Shown piece after piece: positions 8,623 through 16,803 of a stretch of DNA of 64,000 nt. Each line of letters begins with the position of its first letter. Position 1 is the stretch's first letter. This DNA is from Janthinobacterium lividum (GTDB lineage Bacteria > Pseudomonadota > Gammaproteobacteria > Burkholderiales > Burkholderiaceae_D): the NCBI RefSeq assembly GCF_011601275.1, contig NZ_JAAOLY010000002.1, forward strand, positions 62,001 through 126,000, in the 5' to 3' direction. The translations under genes and the position numbers were made by a program. The notes below the pieces were generated by a model. That model saw only the letters and a program-made list of their open reading frames with translations, ran no database searches and was not told the DNA's origin.

Positions 8623-9990
8623 ATGCTAGATAATCTCACCCAACGGCTTGCCAAAGTCGTCAAGACCATGCGCGGCGAGGCGCGCCTGACCGAAGCGAAC
8701 ACCGCCGACATGCTGCGCGAAGTGCGCCTGGCGCTGCTCGAAGCCGACGTCGCCCTGCCCGCCGTGCGCGAATTCATTGCCAAAGTCAAAGAAAAAGCCA
8801 TGGGCGAGGATGTCATTTCCTCGCTCACGCCAGGCCAGGCCCTGGTAGGCGTGGTGCAGCGCGAGCTGGCCGCCCTGATGGGCGCCGACCTGGGACCGGA
8901 AGCGTCGCAGATCAGCTTTGCGCAGCAGCCGCCCGCCATCATCCTGATGGCCGGTCTGCAGGGTGTGGGTAAAACCACCACCGTCGGCAAGCTGGCGAAA
9001 TACCTGAAGGAAGAAAAGAAGAAGAAAGTGCTGACCGTCTCGGCCGACGTGTACCGTCCCGCCGCGATCGCCCAGCTGCAATCGGTCACCGCCCAGGTGG
9101 GCGCCGACTTCTTCCCGTCCACCAGCACGGACAAGCCGGTCGATATCGCGCTGGCCGCGCTGGACTGGGCGAAAAAGCATTACCACGACGTGCTGATCAT
9201 CGATACGGCGGGCCGTCTCGGTATCGACGAAGAGATGATGCGCGAAATCGCCGCCGTCCACGGCGCCGTGAAACCGATCGAAACCCTGTTTGTCGTCGAC
9301 GCCATGCTGGGCCAGGACGCCATCAACACGGCCAAAGCCTTTAACGATGCGCTGCCGCTGACCGGTATCGTGCTGACCAAGCTCGATGGCGATGCGCGCG
9401 GCGGTGCGGCCCTGTCCGTGCGCCACATCACGGGCAAACCGATCAAGTTTGCCGGTGTCTCGGAAAAACTCGACGGCCTGGAAGCGTTCGACCCGGCCCG
9501 CATGGCCAACCGCATCCTGGGCATGGGCGACATCCTCGCGCTGGTGGAAGAAGCGCGCAAGGGCGTCGACAGCAAGGCGGCGGCCGACCTGGCGCAAAAA
9601 ATCAAGGTGGGCGGCAAGTTCGACATGAACGACTTCAAGGCGCAACTGGGCCAGATGAAGAAAATGGGCGGCATGGCCAACCTGATGGACAAGCTGCCGG
9701 CCCAGTTCCAGCAGGCGGCAGGCGGCAAGAACATGGACCAGGCCGATAAACAGGTGCGCCGCATGTGCGGCATCATCGATTCGATGACGCCGCAGGAACG
9801 CGCCAAGCCTGAACTGATCAAGGCCACGCGCAAGCGCCGCATCGCCGCCGGCGCCGGCGTGCAGGTGCAGGAAGTGAACCGCATGCTGACGCAATTCGAG
9901 CAAATGCAGACGATGATGAAGAAATTGTCGGGCGGCGGCATGATGAAGATGATGCGCAGTATGAAAGGCATGATGCCTGGCATGAGGTAG
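8623..9990 (+). CDS. ffh: Signal recognition particle protein Ffh (SRP54)
   Basis: A 455-aa GTPase that binds 4.5S RNA and delivers nascent membrane proteins to FtsY. Domains are in order: N helical bundle (1-~85), G domain with P-loop GLQGVGKTTT (about 107-116), DTAGR and TKLDGDARGG motifs, and a Met-rich M domain (about 300-455; signature RIAAGAGVQVQEVNRMLTQF and the tail GGGMMKMMRSMKGMMPGMR) for signal peptide and RNA binding. Length is normal (about 450). The 239-bp gap to divergent fecI holds a TAAAAT (8560-8565) that could be a -10 element, without a clear -35. A 120-bp structured repeat begins 3 bases after the stop. Confidence 0.97.
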   Translation: MLDNLTQRLAKVVKTMRGEARLTEANTADMLREVRLALLEADVALPAVREFIAKVKEKAMGEDVISSLTPGQALVGVVQRELAALMGADLGPEASQISFAQQPPAIILMAGLQGVGKTTTVGKLAKYLKEEKKKKVLTVSADVYRPAAIAQLQSVTAQVGADFFPSTSTDKPVDIALAALDWAKKHYHDVLIIDTAGRLGIDEEMMREIAAVHGAVKPIETLFVVDAMLGQDAINTAKAFNDALPLTGIVLTKLDGDARGGAALSVRHITGKPIKFAGVSEKLDGLEAFDPARMANRILGMGDILALVEEARKGVDSKAAADLAQKIKVGGKFDMNDFKAQLGQMKKMGGMANLMDKLPAQFQQAAGGKNMDQADKQVRRMCGIIDSMTPQERAKPELIKATRKRRIAAGAGVQVQEVNRMLTQFEQMQTMMKKLSGGGMMKMMRSMKGMMPGMR

Positions 9991-9992
9991 TG

Positions 9993-10112
9993 GAAGGCTG
10001 CAAAATCCGCTGCGCGGGGCGCTTTGCGGCCGGCGATGCTCAGCGCACCAGAAGTGCGCTTGCGCTTCTCGGCCACAAATCACCTCCGCTCGCTGTGATT
10101 TTGCAGGCCTTC
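9993..10112 (+). repeat. 120-bp structured intergenic repeat, copy 1
   Basis: This copy begins 3 bases after the ffh stop. Its ends form an inverted repeat (GAAGGCTGCAAAATC with GATTTTGCAGGCCTTC, one bulged base), and an internal hairpin is GCGCAC-CAGAA-GTGCGC. The middle block (GCTTTGCGG, GCGATGCTCA, TTGCGCTTCT, GCCACAAATC, CCGCTCGCT) is shared with copy 2 at 16670-16789 in the same orientation and with the same length. Paired arms differ between copies yet stay complementary. It is probably an extragenic palindromic element that may act as an mRNA 3' end. Bases 10113-10427 beyond it hold only a short hairpin (ATGCCGGA/TCCGGCAT, 10163-10193) and the SWIB gene's leader. Confidence 0.8.
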
Positions 10113-10427
10113 ATGATGTCTCAGGATCGCTGTTTGAAAGCCAAAAAACATTGTTCTAAATAATGCCGGATTGCATTTTCATGTGTCCGGCATCACTCTT
10201 CCCTCCCTCCGCAGCCCCCCTCCCCGCATAGCCAGCAACCATGCCATTTACGGGCAAAAACGCTGTTCTGCGCTCCCAAGCGGTGCGCCCGGGCGACAGC
10301 ATGGCCATTTCCCTGCTTTTTCCTCGTGAAAACGTGAAAAACACTTGCATACAAGGTAAATCCACACCAATATTAGCCGTGCGATTAATTGCGCAATTTC
10401 CCATGTGTTTGTTAAGGAGGCTCGAAG

Positions 10428-10823
10428 ATGGCAACAGCCAAAAAAACCCCAGTAGCAGCGCCAGCCAAAGCAGCAGCAGCCAAGCCTGCAGCCGCCAAGA
10501 AAGCAGCACCCGCAGCCAAGGCAGCAGCTAAACCAGCAGCGGCGAAGAAAGCGGCAGCACCGGCAACACCACGCAAGCCAAACGCAGCATTCATGAAAGC
10601 AATGACGCCATCGAAAGAGCTGGCCGCCGTTGTTGGCGCAGCACCACTGCCGCGCACGGAAGTGACCAAAAAGGTATGGGATTACATCAAAAAACTCGAT
10701 CTGCAAGATCCGGCCAACCGCCGCATGATCAATGCGGACGACAAGCTGAAAGCAGTTTTCGGCGGCAAAGCCCAAGTCTCCATGTTTGAAATGACCAAAC
10801 TGATCTCCGATCATTTGAAATAA
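10428..10823 (+). CDS. SWIB/MDM2-domain protein with histone H1-like tail
   Basis: A 131-aa protein. Residues 1-~50 are almost only Ala, Lys and Pro (AAAKPAAAKKAAPAAK repeats), like histone H1 or bacterial nucleoid tails. Residues ~53-131 form a SWIB domain (LPRTEVTKKVWDYIKKLDLQ, INADDKLKAVFGG, FEMTKLISDHLK). SWIB domains are known from eukaryotic chromatin remodellers and occur stand-alone in Chlamydia and betaproteobacteria; the tail suggests DNA binding. AAGGAGG lies 7 bases before the ATG, a strong ribosome-binding site. TTGCAT near 10347 with AATATT downstream could be its promoter, but this is weak. A clear terminator follows. The chromosomal role is inferred. Confidence 0.88.
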   Translation: MATAKKTPVAAPAKAAAAKPAAAKKAAPAAKAAAKPAAAKKAAAPATPRKPNAAFMKAMTPSKELAAVVGAAPLPRTEVTKKVWDYIKKLDLQDPANRRMINADDKLKAVFGGKAQVSMFEMTKLISDHLK

Positions 10824-10857
10824 TCAGATACGCACAGGGCGTTTTGCGCCGTGTGAG

Positions 10858-10892
10858 TGCCCCGCCGCATCCGCGAGCGGGGCATTTTTTTT
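10858..10892 (+). terminator. Rho-independent terminator after the SWIB gene
   Basis: TGCCCCGC (10858-10865) pairs with GCGGGGCA (10877-10884) and is followed by eight T's. It lies 35 bases after the SWIB stop codon, reading rightward. Just beyond it is a GGGGTCAGACCC near-palindrome (10894-10905). Confidence 0.85.
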
Positions 10893-10913
10893 GGGGTCAG
10901 ACCCGTTCAGCGT

Positions 10914-11531
10914 TCATTTGAATTCCCACTGCGTCCACGCCGCCCTGACCGCATTCGGATACTCGGCACGCCCCCGGCTGCCGTTATACCGCCCCAGTGC
11001 CAGGTACAAATCGCCCTTTTCCATATCCAGGTACATGCGCAGGATGGCGCAGCCGTAGCGCAGATTCGTCTGCATGTGGAACAGCTTGCTGCGGTCGTGG
11101 TCGCCGATGACACCAGTCCAGAACGGCATCACCTGCATGTAGCCGCGCGCGCCGGCCAGCGAGACGGCGTATTTGCGGTAGGCCGACTCGACCTGGATCA
11201 GGCCCAGCACGAGGGCCGGCTCGAGGCCCGCGCGGCGCGATTCGTACCATACGGTTTCCAGGAATTCCGTGCGCAGCTGGGCGTCCGGCAGCTTGCGCTG
11301 CAGGCGTTGCGACATCTGCGCCAGCCATTGCTGGTAGCGCTGCAAGTCGGCGGGCGTGGCAAATTTGGGTTGCGGCGGGCGTTCGTCGCGAATCGCGTGC
11401 GACAGGGCCAGTCGGACGGAGTCGGCCAGCGCCTCCTCCTTCTGGTTGCCGGCCTGCGCCGGAGAGACGCAGGCCAGGCAGGCGGCCAGCGCGAGCGCGC
11501 CAGCCGTCTTGCTTACTGATAAACGCTTCAC
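10914..11531 (-). CDS. Lytic transglycosylase (SLT family), exported
   Basis: A 205-aa periplasmic murein-cleaving enzyme of the Slt/goose-lysozyme-like fold. The signal peptide covers about residues 1-27 (ends SPAQAG). The catalytic Glu is in [15 protein letters not shown], followed by the family motif [12 protein letters not shown] (usually GLMQVMP) and, nearer the C-terminus, [10 protein letters not shown] and [10 protein letters not shown]. The start is a GTG (11529-11531) that overlaps the proS stop as GTGA; no upstream ATG gives a signal peptide in this frame. It therefore looks co-transcribed with and translationally coupled to proS. The catalytic domain occupies most of the protein, so it is a minimal enzyme without extra binding modules. 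Confidence 0.85.
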   Translation of the reverse strand: MKRLSVSKTAGALALAACLACVSPAQAGNQKEEALADSVRLALSHAIRDERPPQPKFATPADLQRYQQWLAQMSQRLQRKLPDAQLRTEFLETVWYESRRAGLEPALVLGLIQVESAYRKYAVSLAGARGYMQVMPFWTGVIGDHDRSKLFHMQTNLRYGCAILRMYLDMEKGDLYLALGRYNGSRGRAEYPNAVRAAWTQWEFK

Positions 11532-13267
11532 TGCGCCATTTTGCCCTGGATGAAGGCGACGATCTCGTCCGGCGCCACGCCGGTCGCTTCCGCATCGCGG
11601 CGGCCCTGGTATTCCAGCTTGCCTTCTTTCAGGCCGCGCTCGCCGATGACGATGCGGTGCGGCACGCCGATCAGTTCCCAGTCGGCGAACATGGCGCCTG
11701 GACGCAAGCCGCGGTTGTCGACGATGACGTCCACGCCGGCGCCTTGCAGGGCCGCGTACAGCTTCTCCGTCTCTTCCTTGACCAGTTCGCTGCGGTCCAT
11801 GCCCATCGGGCACAGCACGACTTCGAATGGGGCGATCGACGCGGGCCAGATGATGCCCTTGTCGTCGAAGTTCTGTTCGATGGCGGCGCCCAGGATGCGC
11901 GTCACGCCGATGCCGTAGCAGCCCATCTGCAGCGGCGCAGGCTTGCCGTTTTCATCGAGGAAGGTGGCTTTCATGCTTTCCGAGTACGCCGTGCCCAGCT
12001 GGAATACGTGGCCCACTTCGATGCCGCGCTCGATGGCCAGTGCGCCCTGGCCGTCCGGCGAAGCATCGCCGGCGACGACATTGCGCAAATCGGCCACGAT
12101 GGCTGGCTCGGCCACGTCGCGGCCCCAGTTGGCGCCCGTGTAGTGGAAACCGGCGTCATTCGCGCCGCACACGAAGTCGCTCATGTGGGCGACCGTGCGG
12201 TCCGCCACCACGGTGACCGGTGCTTTTGTGCCGATCGGGCCCAGGTAGCCAGGGATGGTGCCGTAGACTTCCAGGATTTCCGCTTCCGTCGAGAAACGGT
12301 GACCGGCCAGGCCGGCAACCTTGCCCACCTTGATGTCGTTCAATTCATGGTCGCCGCGCAGCAGCAGCATGAAATGCTGTTTCGTGACTTTCTCGTCCTT
12401 GCCCGTCGTTTCCACGGTCAGGGCGATGGTTTTCACGGTGCGCGACAGCTCGATACCCAGCAGGGTAGCCACGGTTTCGCACTTGACGGTGTCCGGCGTG
12501 GCCGTTTTCGTCAGTGCCTGGGCGGCGGCCGGGCGCTCGCCCGCTGGCGGCAGCGCTTCGGCCGCTTCCATGTTGGCCGCGTAATCGGAGGTCGGGCAGT
12601 ACACGAGCGCGTCTTCGCCCGTGTGGGCGATGACGTGGAATTCATGCGAACCGGAACCGCCGATGGCGCCGTTGTCGGCTGCCACGGCGCGGAATTTCAG
12701 GCCGAAGCGTGTGAAGATGCGCGTGTAGGCGTCAAACATGACTTTATACGACGCTTGCATGCCGGCCAGGTCGCGGTCGAACGAGTAGGCGTCTTTCATC
12801 GTGAATTCGCGGCCGCGCATCAGGCCGAAGCGTGGGCGGCGCTCGTCGCGGAACTTGGTCTGGATGTGATAAAAGTTCAACGGCAGCTGGCGGTAGGACT
12901 TGATTTCCGTGCGCACGACGTCCGTAATGACTTCTTCCGACGTCGGCTGGATCGCGTATTCGCGGCCGTGGCGGTCTTTCACGCGCATCAGTTCGTCGCC
13001 CATCTTGGTCCAGCGGCCCGTCTCTTGCCACAGTTCGGCTGGCTGCACGAGCGGCATCAGCAGTTCGATACCGGCGGCCTTGTTCATCTCGTCACGGATG
13101 ATGGCTTCCACCTTGCGGATCACGCGCAAGCCCATCGGCATGTAGGTATAGATGCCGGAACCGAGGCGTTTGATCATGCCTGCACGCATCATCAATTGGT
13201 GGCTGACGATTTCCGCGTCAGAAGGTGCATCTTTAAGTGTGGAAATAAAAAAACGGGAGGCGCGCAT
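11528..13267 (-). CDS. proS: Prolyl-tRNA synthetase
   Basis: A 579-aa class II synthetase charging tRNA-Pro. Motif 1 lies around [15 protein letters not shown], motif 2 includes [21 protein letters not shown], and motif 3 is [13 protein letters not shown]. The insertion editing domain (about 225-400) and the C-terminal anticodon-binding domain ([12 protein letters not shown]..., [25 protein letters not shown]) are present. Length matches bacterial ProS of the long, editing-competent type (about 570-580). The 204-bp gap to divergent rppH carries a TATAAC-like box about 30 bases before the ATG as a possible -10. Its stop overlaps the GTG of the transglycosylase gene. Confidence 0.97.
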   Translation of the reverse strand: MRASRFFISTLKDAPSDAEIVSHQLMMRAGMIKRLGSGIYTYMPMGLRVIRKVEAIIRDEMNKAAGIELLMPLVQPAELWQETGRWTKMGDELMRVKDRHGREYAIQPTSEEVITDVVRTEIKSYRQLPLNFYHIQTKFRDERRPRFGLMRGREFTMKDAYSFDRDLAGMQASYKVMFDAYTRIFTRFGLKFRAVAADNGAIGGSGSHEFHVIAHTGEDALVYCPTSDYAANMEAAEALPPAGERPAAAQALTKTATPDTVKCETVATLLGIELSRTVKTIALTVETTGKDEKVTKQHFMLLLRGDHELNDIKVGKVAGLAGHRFSTEAEILEVYGTIPGYLGPIGTKAPVTVVADRTVAHMSDFVCGANDAGFHYTGANWGRDVAEPAIVADLRNVVAGDASPDGQGALAIERGIEVGHVFQLGTAYSESMKATFLDENGKPAPLQMGCYGIGVTRILGAAIEQNFDDKGIIWPASIAPFEVVLCPMGMDRSELVKEETEKLYAALQGAGVDVIVDNRGLRPGAMFADWELIGVPHRIVIGERGLKEGKLEYQGRRDAEATGVAPDEIVAFIQGKMAQ

Positions 13268-13471
13268 AACGGTGAATTCTTTTTAAAAAGAGAGGGTTAT
13301 AATCAACCTAATTTTAAAGGATTAGCTGGCTGATGCGTCCATACTTTACACAAATGCGCTCAATTGGTGCGATTCCGGCGCTTTTCGCACCCCGAAAAGG
13401 TCACCGGCTTGCGAAGTTGTGGGTAATTATGTAAAAAAAGACGCACTGTCGCAGAAAGTTTGAGGTGCATT

Positions 13472-14104
13472 ATGCTCGACCGTGAAGGGTTTCGGCCCAA
13501 CGTCGGCATCATCCTGCTAAACGCCCAGAACGAGGTGTGGTGGGGCAAGCGGGTGCGCGAGCACTCATGGCAGTTTCCGCAAGGCGGTATCAAATATGGC
13601 GAAACACCGGAACAAGCCATGTTTCGCGAACTTGAAGAGGAAATCGGACTCAGACAGGAACACGTCAAAATTGTCGGCCGCACCCGCGACTGGCTGCGCT
13701 ATGAAGTGCCAGACCACTTCATCAAGCGCGAGATTCGCGGCCATTACCGTGGCCAGAAGCAGATTTGGTTTCTGCTGAGAATGTGCGCGCGCGATAACGA
13801 CGTCAATCTGCGCCTGACCGACCATCCCGAGTTCGACGCCTGGCGCTGGCATGAATACTGGGTCCCGCTCGATGTCGTCATTGAATTTAAACGCGATGTG
13901 TACCAGCGCGCCTTGCAGGAGCTGTCCCGCTTCCTGACCTGGCCAGTGCATGGCAACGCACAGCAAGCGCACCGCCACACGTCGCGCTACCTGCGCCAGC
14001 CCCATGCGCCACGGGCGCAGGATGGTACGGCTGTGGCCAAGCCTTGCGACGGCATCGCCGCCGAAGGGTGTACGCCGGAGCTGATTCTGCCGGGCAAGGA
14101 GTAG
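13472..14104 (+). CDS. rppH: RNA pyrophosphohydrolase (Nudix)
   Basis: A 210-aa Nudix hydrolase that removes pyrophosphate from 5' triphosphorylated mRNA and triggers decay. The Nudix box [20 protein letters not shown] (then IGL) is complete, and the RppH start [17 protein letters not shown] and the segment [13 protein letters not shown] are diagnostic. The ATG at 13472 has GAGGTG about 7 bases upstream; a TTG four codons earlier is less likely. It carries about 45-50 C-terminal residues beyond the E. coli protein, Ala/His/Arg-rich and probably disordered, as in many betaproteobacteria. A bidirectional terminator separates it from convergent mqo. Confidence 0.95.
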   Translation: MLDREGFRPNVGIILLNAQNEVWWGKRVREHSWQFPQGGIKYGETPEQAMFRELEEEIGLRQEHVKIVGRTRDWLRYEVPDHFIKREIRGHYRGQKQIWFLLRMCARDNDVNLRLTDHPEFDAWRWHEYWVPLDVVIEFKRDVYQRALQELSRFLTWPVHGNAQQAHRHTSRYLRQPHAPRAQDGTAVAKPCDGIAAEGCTPELILPGKE

Positions 14105-14133
14105 TCCGCCGCAATGAACGCACTCTCCCACGC

Positions 14134-14167
14134 AAAAGGGGCAGCCTGAACAGGCTGCCCCTTTTTT
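14134..14167. terminator. Bidirectional terminator between rppH and mqo
   Basis: AAAAGGGGCAGCCTG is paired with CAGGCTGCCCCTTTTTT around a short AA loop. A's on one side and T's on the other let it end both rppH (rightward) and mqo (leftward). Confidence 0.9.
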
Positions 14168-14204
14168 CATGCCGGCAGGAAACTCCCCTGCCGGTCAGGC
14201 TGAC

Positions 14205-15803
14205 TTAGTTTGCTGCCGCAACTGGCGCAGCGGCGGGAACATCGAGCGTAATCGCTTTCAAGCCCAGGATATTGCTGCTGTAGTGGCGGATCTTGTTGGC
14301 CAGGGCCGGATCGTTGTTCAGCTTTTGGCCATACGACGGCACCATTTCCACCATCTTCGCTTGCCATTCCGGCGTGGCCAGACGGCTCTTGAATGCCGTT
14401 TGCAGCACCTTGATCATGATCGGCGGCGCGGTCGAAGCGCCTGGCGATGCACCCAGCAGGGCAACGATGCTGCCATCAGCGGCGCCGACGACTTCCGTGC
14501 CGAACTGCAGCAAGCCGCCTTTAACTGGGTCATCCTTGACGATCTGCACGCGCTGGCCGGCGTTTTGCAGGGTCCAGTCTTCCATCTTGGCGTTCGGCAG
14601 GTATTCACGCAGGGTTTTCAAACGGTCTTCCGGCGTGTTCATGACCTGTTCCACCAGGTATTTCGTCAACGGAATATTGTCGTAACCGGCCTGCAGCATC
14701 GGTTTCACGTTGCCCGTGCCGATCGAGGCAGGCAAGTCGATCCACGAACCGTTTTTCAGGAACTTGGTCGAGAAGGTGGCAAACGGGCCAAACAGCAGGG
14801 CTTTCTTGCCATCGATGATGCGCGTGTCCAAATGCGGCACGGACATCGGCGGCGAACCGACGGACGCCTTGCCGTAGACCTTGGCCGCATGCGCCGCCAC
14901 CAGCTCCGGATTGGTCGTCACCAGCCACTGGCCGCCCACCGGCACGCCGCCGTAACCCTTGGCTTCAGGAATGCCCGATTTTTCCAGCAGGGGCAGCGAA
15001 CCGCCGCCCGCGCCGATGAAGACAAACTTGGCGCGCATGGTTTTTTCCGTGCCGGCGTTCAAGTCTTTCACCGTCACGTTCCACACGCCATCGGCGCCGC
15101 GCTGAATGTCTTCCACCTGGTGGCGCAGGTGCAGGATCATGCCATGGCTGTCCGTCAGATATTTCACGAGACCGCGCGTGAGATTGCCGAAATTGACGTC
15201 GGTACCGATTTCCATGCGCGTCGCCGCCACTTTCTGGCCCTTGTCGCGCCCTTGCATGACGAGCGGCGCCCACTGCTCGATCTGCGCCTGGTCTTCCGAG
15301 TACAGCATGCCCTTGAACAGGTTTTCCTTTTGCAGCGCGGCGTAGCGCTTCTTCAAAAAGGCAATATTGTCGTCGCCCCACACAAAGGCCATGTGCGGCA
15401 CATTGTTGATGAAGGTTTGCGGCGCGCCCAGGTGCTTGTTGGCCACCTGATAGGCCCAGAATTGCTTGGAAATTTCGAATTGCTCGTTGATGGCAACGGC
15501 TTTCTTGGTCTCGATGCTGCCATCGGCCGCTTCCGGCGTGTAATTCAGCTCGGCAAACGCCGAGTGGCCCGTGCCTGCGTTGTTCATCGCGTCCGAACTT
15601 TCGGCGGCCACGGAATCGAGGCGCTCGACCATTTCCATCGTCAGCGACGGGTCGAGTTCCTTGAGCATGCTGCCCAGGGTGGCGCTCATGGTGCCGGCGC
15701 CGATCAGCAGCACGTCGACCGGTTTTTCGGACGAGGCCGGAGGGGTCTTGTTACATGCCGCCAGGATCAGGCACGACATCAAAAGTAATAGCGATTTACG
15801 CAT
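14205..15803 (-). CDS. mqo: Malate:quinone oxidoreductase with lipoprotein-type signal
   Basis: A 532-aa FAD-dependent enzyme oxidising malate to oxaloacetate and passing electrons to quinone. The FAD motif [18 protein letters not shown] (about 30-47), the Mqo signature [15 protein letters not shown] and the C-terminal [13 protein letters not shown] are all present. The N-terminus ([19 protein letters not shown]) is a bacterial lipoprotein signal with lipobox LAAC and lipidation Cys17, whereas classical Mqo has no signal and faces the cytoplasm. If processed, this protein would be a periplasmic lipoprotein. No in-frame ATG near residue 25-30 offers a leaderless start. It ends at the terminator shared with rppH. 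Confidence 0.93.
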   Translation of the reverse strand: MRKSLLLLMSCLILAACNKTPPASSEKPVDVLLIGAGTMSATLGSMLKELDPSLTMEMVERLDSVAAESSDAMNNAGTGHSAFAELNYTPEAADGSIETKKAVAINEQFEISKQFWAYQVANKHLGAPQTFINNVPHMAFVWGDDNIAFLKKRYAALQKENLFKGMLYSEDQAQIEQWAPLVMQGRDKGQKVAATRMEIGTDVNFGNLTRGLVKYLTDSHGMILHLRHQVEDIQRGADGVWNVTVKDLNAGTEKTMRAKFVFIGAGGGSLPLLEKSGIPEAKGYGGVPVGGQWLVTTNPELVAAHAAKVYGKASVGSPPMSVPHLDTRIIDGKKALLFGPFATFSTKFLKNGSWIDLPASIGTGNVKPMLQAGYDNIPLTKYLVEQVMNTPEDRLKTLREYLPNAKMEDWTLQNAGQRVQIVKDDPVKGGLLQFGTEVVGAADGSIVALLGASPGASTAPPIMIKVLQTAFKSRLATPEWQAKMVEMVPSYGQKLNNDPALANKIRHYSSNILGLKAITLDVPAAAPVAAAN

Positions 15804-16016
15804 ACGTAACTCCGTTTATGAATACTGAAGGATGATTCTTGCGCGCCACCGTGGCGGCACCATCGCTGCATGGAATGCAAACAGCCAGCCAGCCGGAACG
15901 CCAGGGCGGCCGGACAGGTCGATGTCGATGGTGATAGGCATGCTGCCGCGCTCCGGGATAAGCCAGGAGCAAGATCTGGTGGCAAAAGTGCGGGCAATGG
16001 AAACAGGGGAATGGCA

Positions 16017-16065
16017 ATAAAATCGCCGTCATGTCCAGTGCAAATATCAAGAGCGGCGATTTTAT
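16017..16065. repeat. Perfect 12-bp inverted repeat in the mqo-DUF1841 gap
   Basis: ATAAAATCGCCG (16017-16028) is mirrored by CGGCGATTTTAT (16054-16065) around a 25-base loop. It lies in the 442-bp gap 15804-16245, where no convincing gene is seen. It might be an mRNA structure or a dimeric regulator's operator; nothing links it to a specific protein. Confidence 0.5.
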
Positions 16066-16168
16066 CACCGTTATTTGGCGCCGCCGGGCCGTGGCGGTAG
16101 TGGATAATACTTACTGCAGGGTATTAAATTTCGGTGACTATCGGGTCATGAAAGCAGGCGCCGGACGA

Positions 16169-16193
16169 CAAAAAGGGCATCCTCGATGCCCTT
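16169..16193 (-). terminator. Terminator-like hairpin on the minus strand
   Basis: AAGGGCAT-CCTCG-ATGCCCTT (16173-16193) is followed on the minus strand by five T's. No minus-strand gene ends here, since the DUF1841 gene starts 53 bases to the right on the other strand, so it may stop antisense transcription entering the mqo leader. Confidence 0.5.
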
Positions 16194-16245
16194 CGTTGAC
16201 GTACGCGGTACAATGCCGGCTGCCCTTTAGCCATATCATTCAGCC

Positions 16246-16668
16246 ATGTTCAACCCCTCTTCCGACGACGTGCGCCGCTTCTTTTGCGACACCTTGCGCA
16301 AGCACCGCGCCCATGAAATCCTCACGCCGATGGAAGCCATCGCGCTCGACTGGATACTCGAACACCCCGAGTATGAAAACGAGCTCTCCGACGTCGAAGC
16401 GGCGCTGGCGCGCGACTACTCCGTCGAAGGGGGCCAGGCCAATCCCTTCCTGCACCTGTCCATGCATCTGTCGATCACGGAGCAGGTGCAGGTGGACCAG
16501 CCGCGCGGCATCCGCCCGGCCGTCCAGCAGCTGACCCAGCGCCTCGATTCGGCCCATGCGGCCCAGCACGAAGTGATGGAATGCCTGGGCCAGATGATCT
16601 GGGCTTCACAGCGCTCGGGCTTGCCGCCGGATACTGAAGCCTACATCGACTGCGTCCGCCGCCGGTAG
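16246..16668 (+). CDS. DUF1841 family protein
   Basis: A 140-aa soluble protein matching the betaproteobacterial/gammaproteobacterial DUF1841 family. The opening FNPSSDDVRRFFCDTLRKHR, the core LTPMEAIALDWILEHPEYEN, and NPFLHLSMHLSITEQVQVD-QP, with its His-rich HLSMH segment, are characteristic. No catalytic motif or membrane segment is visible. It is a single-gene unit on the plus strand. A copy of the 120-bp structured repeat starts 2 bases after its stop. Cellular function is unknown. Confidence 0.85.
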   Translation: MFNPSSDDVRRFFCDTLRKHRAHEILTPMEAIALDWILEHPEYENELSDVEAALARDYSVEGGQANPFLHLSMHLSITEQVQVDQPRGIRPAVQQLTQRLDSAHAAQHEVMECLGQMIWASQRSGLPPDTEAYIDCVRRR

Positions 16669-16669
16669 G

Positions 16670-16789
16670 AACACCTGTCAAAACCTACTGCGCGTCGCGC
16701 TTTGCGGCCTGCGATGCTCACCGTACTAGAGTACGGTTGCGCTTCTTAGCCACAAATCGCTGCCGCTCGCTACGGTTTTGCCAGGTGTT
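16670..16789 (+). repeat. 120-bp structured intergenic repeat, copy 2
   Basis: Same length, orientation and core sequence as copy 1 (9993-10112). The outer arms AACACCTGTCAAAACC and GGTTTTGCCAGGTGTT pair with one mismatch. The central hairpin is CGTACT-AG-AGTACG. Both arm sets differ from copy 1 but preserve pairing. It sits between the convergent DUF1841 and norB genes, right after the DUF1841 stop, and may serve as a two-way transcript end. Confidence 0.8.
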
Positions 16790-16803
16790 TTACCAGTATT
16801 GCC

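Noticed and set aside
9991..10112. Possibility that the 120-bp repeat is a tRNA or a simple terminator
   Set aside because: No cloverleaf, anticodon arm or T-run; two equal-length copies with a shared core fit a repeat family better.
10894..10905. GGGGTCAGACCC palindrome as an operator
   Set aside because: It lies after a terminator between convergent genes, where no promoter is expected; probably just a frequent intergenic word in such genomes.
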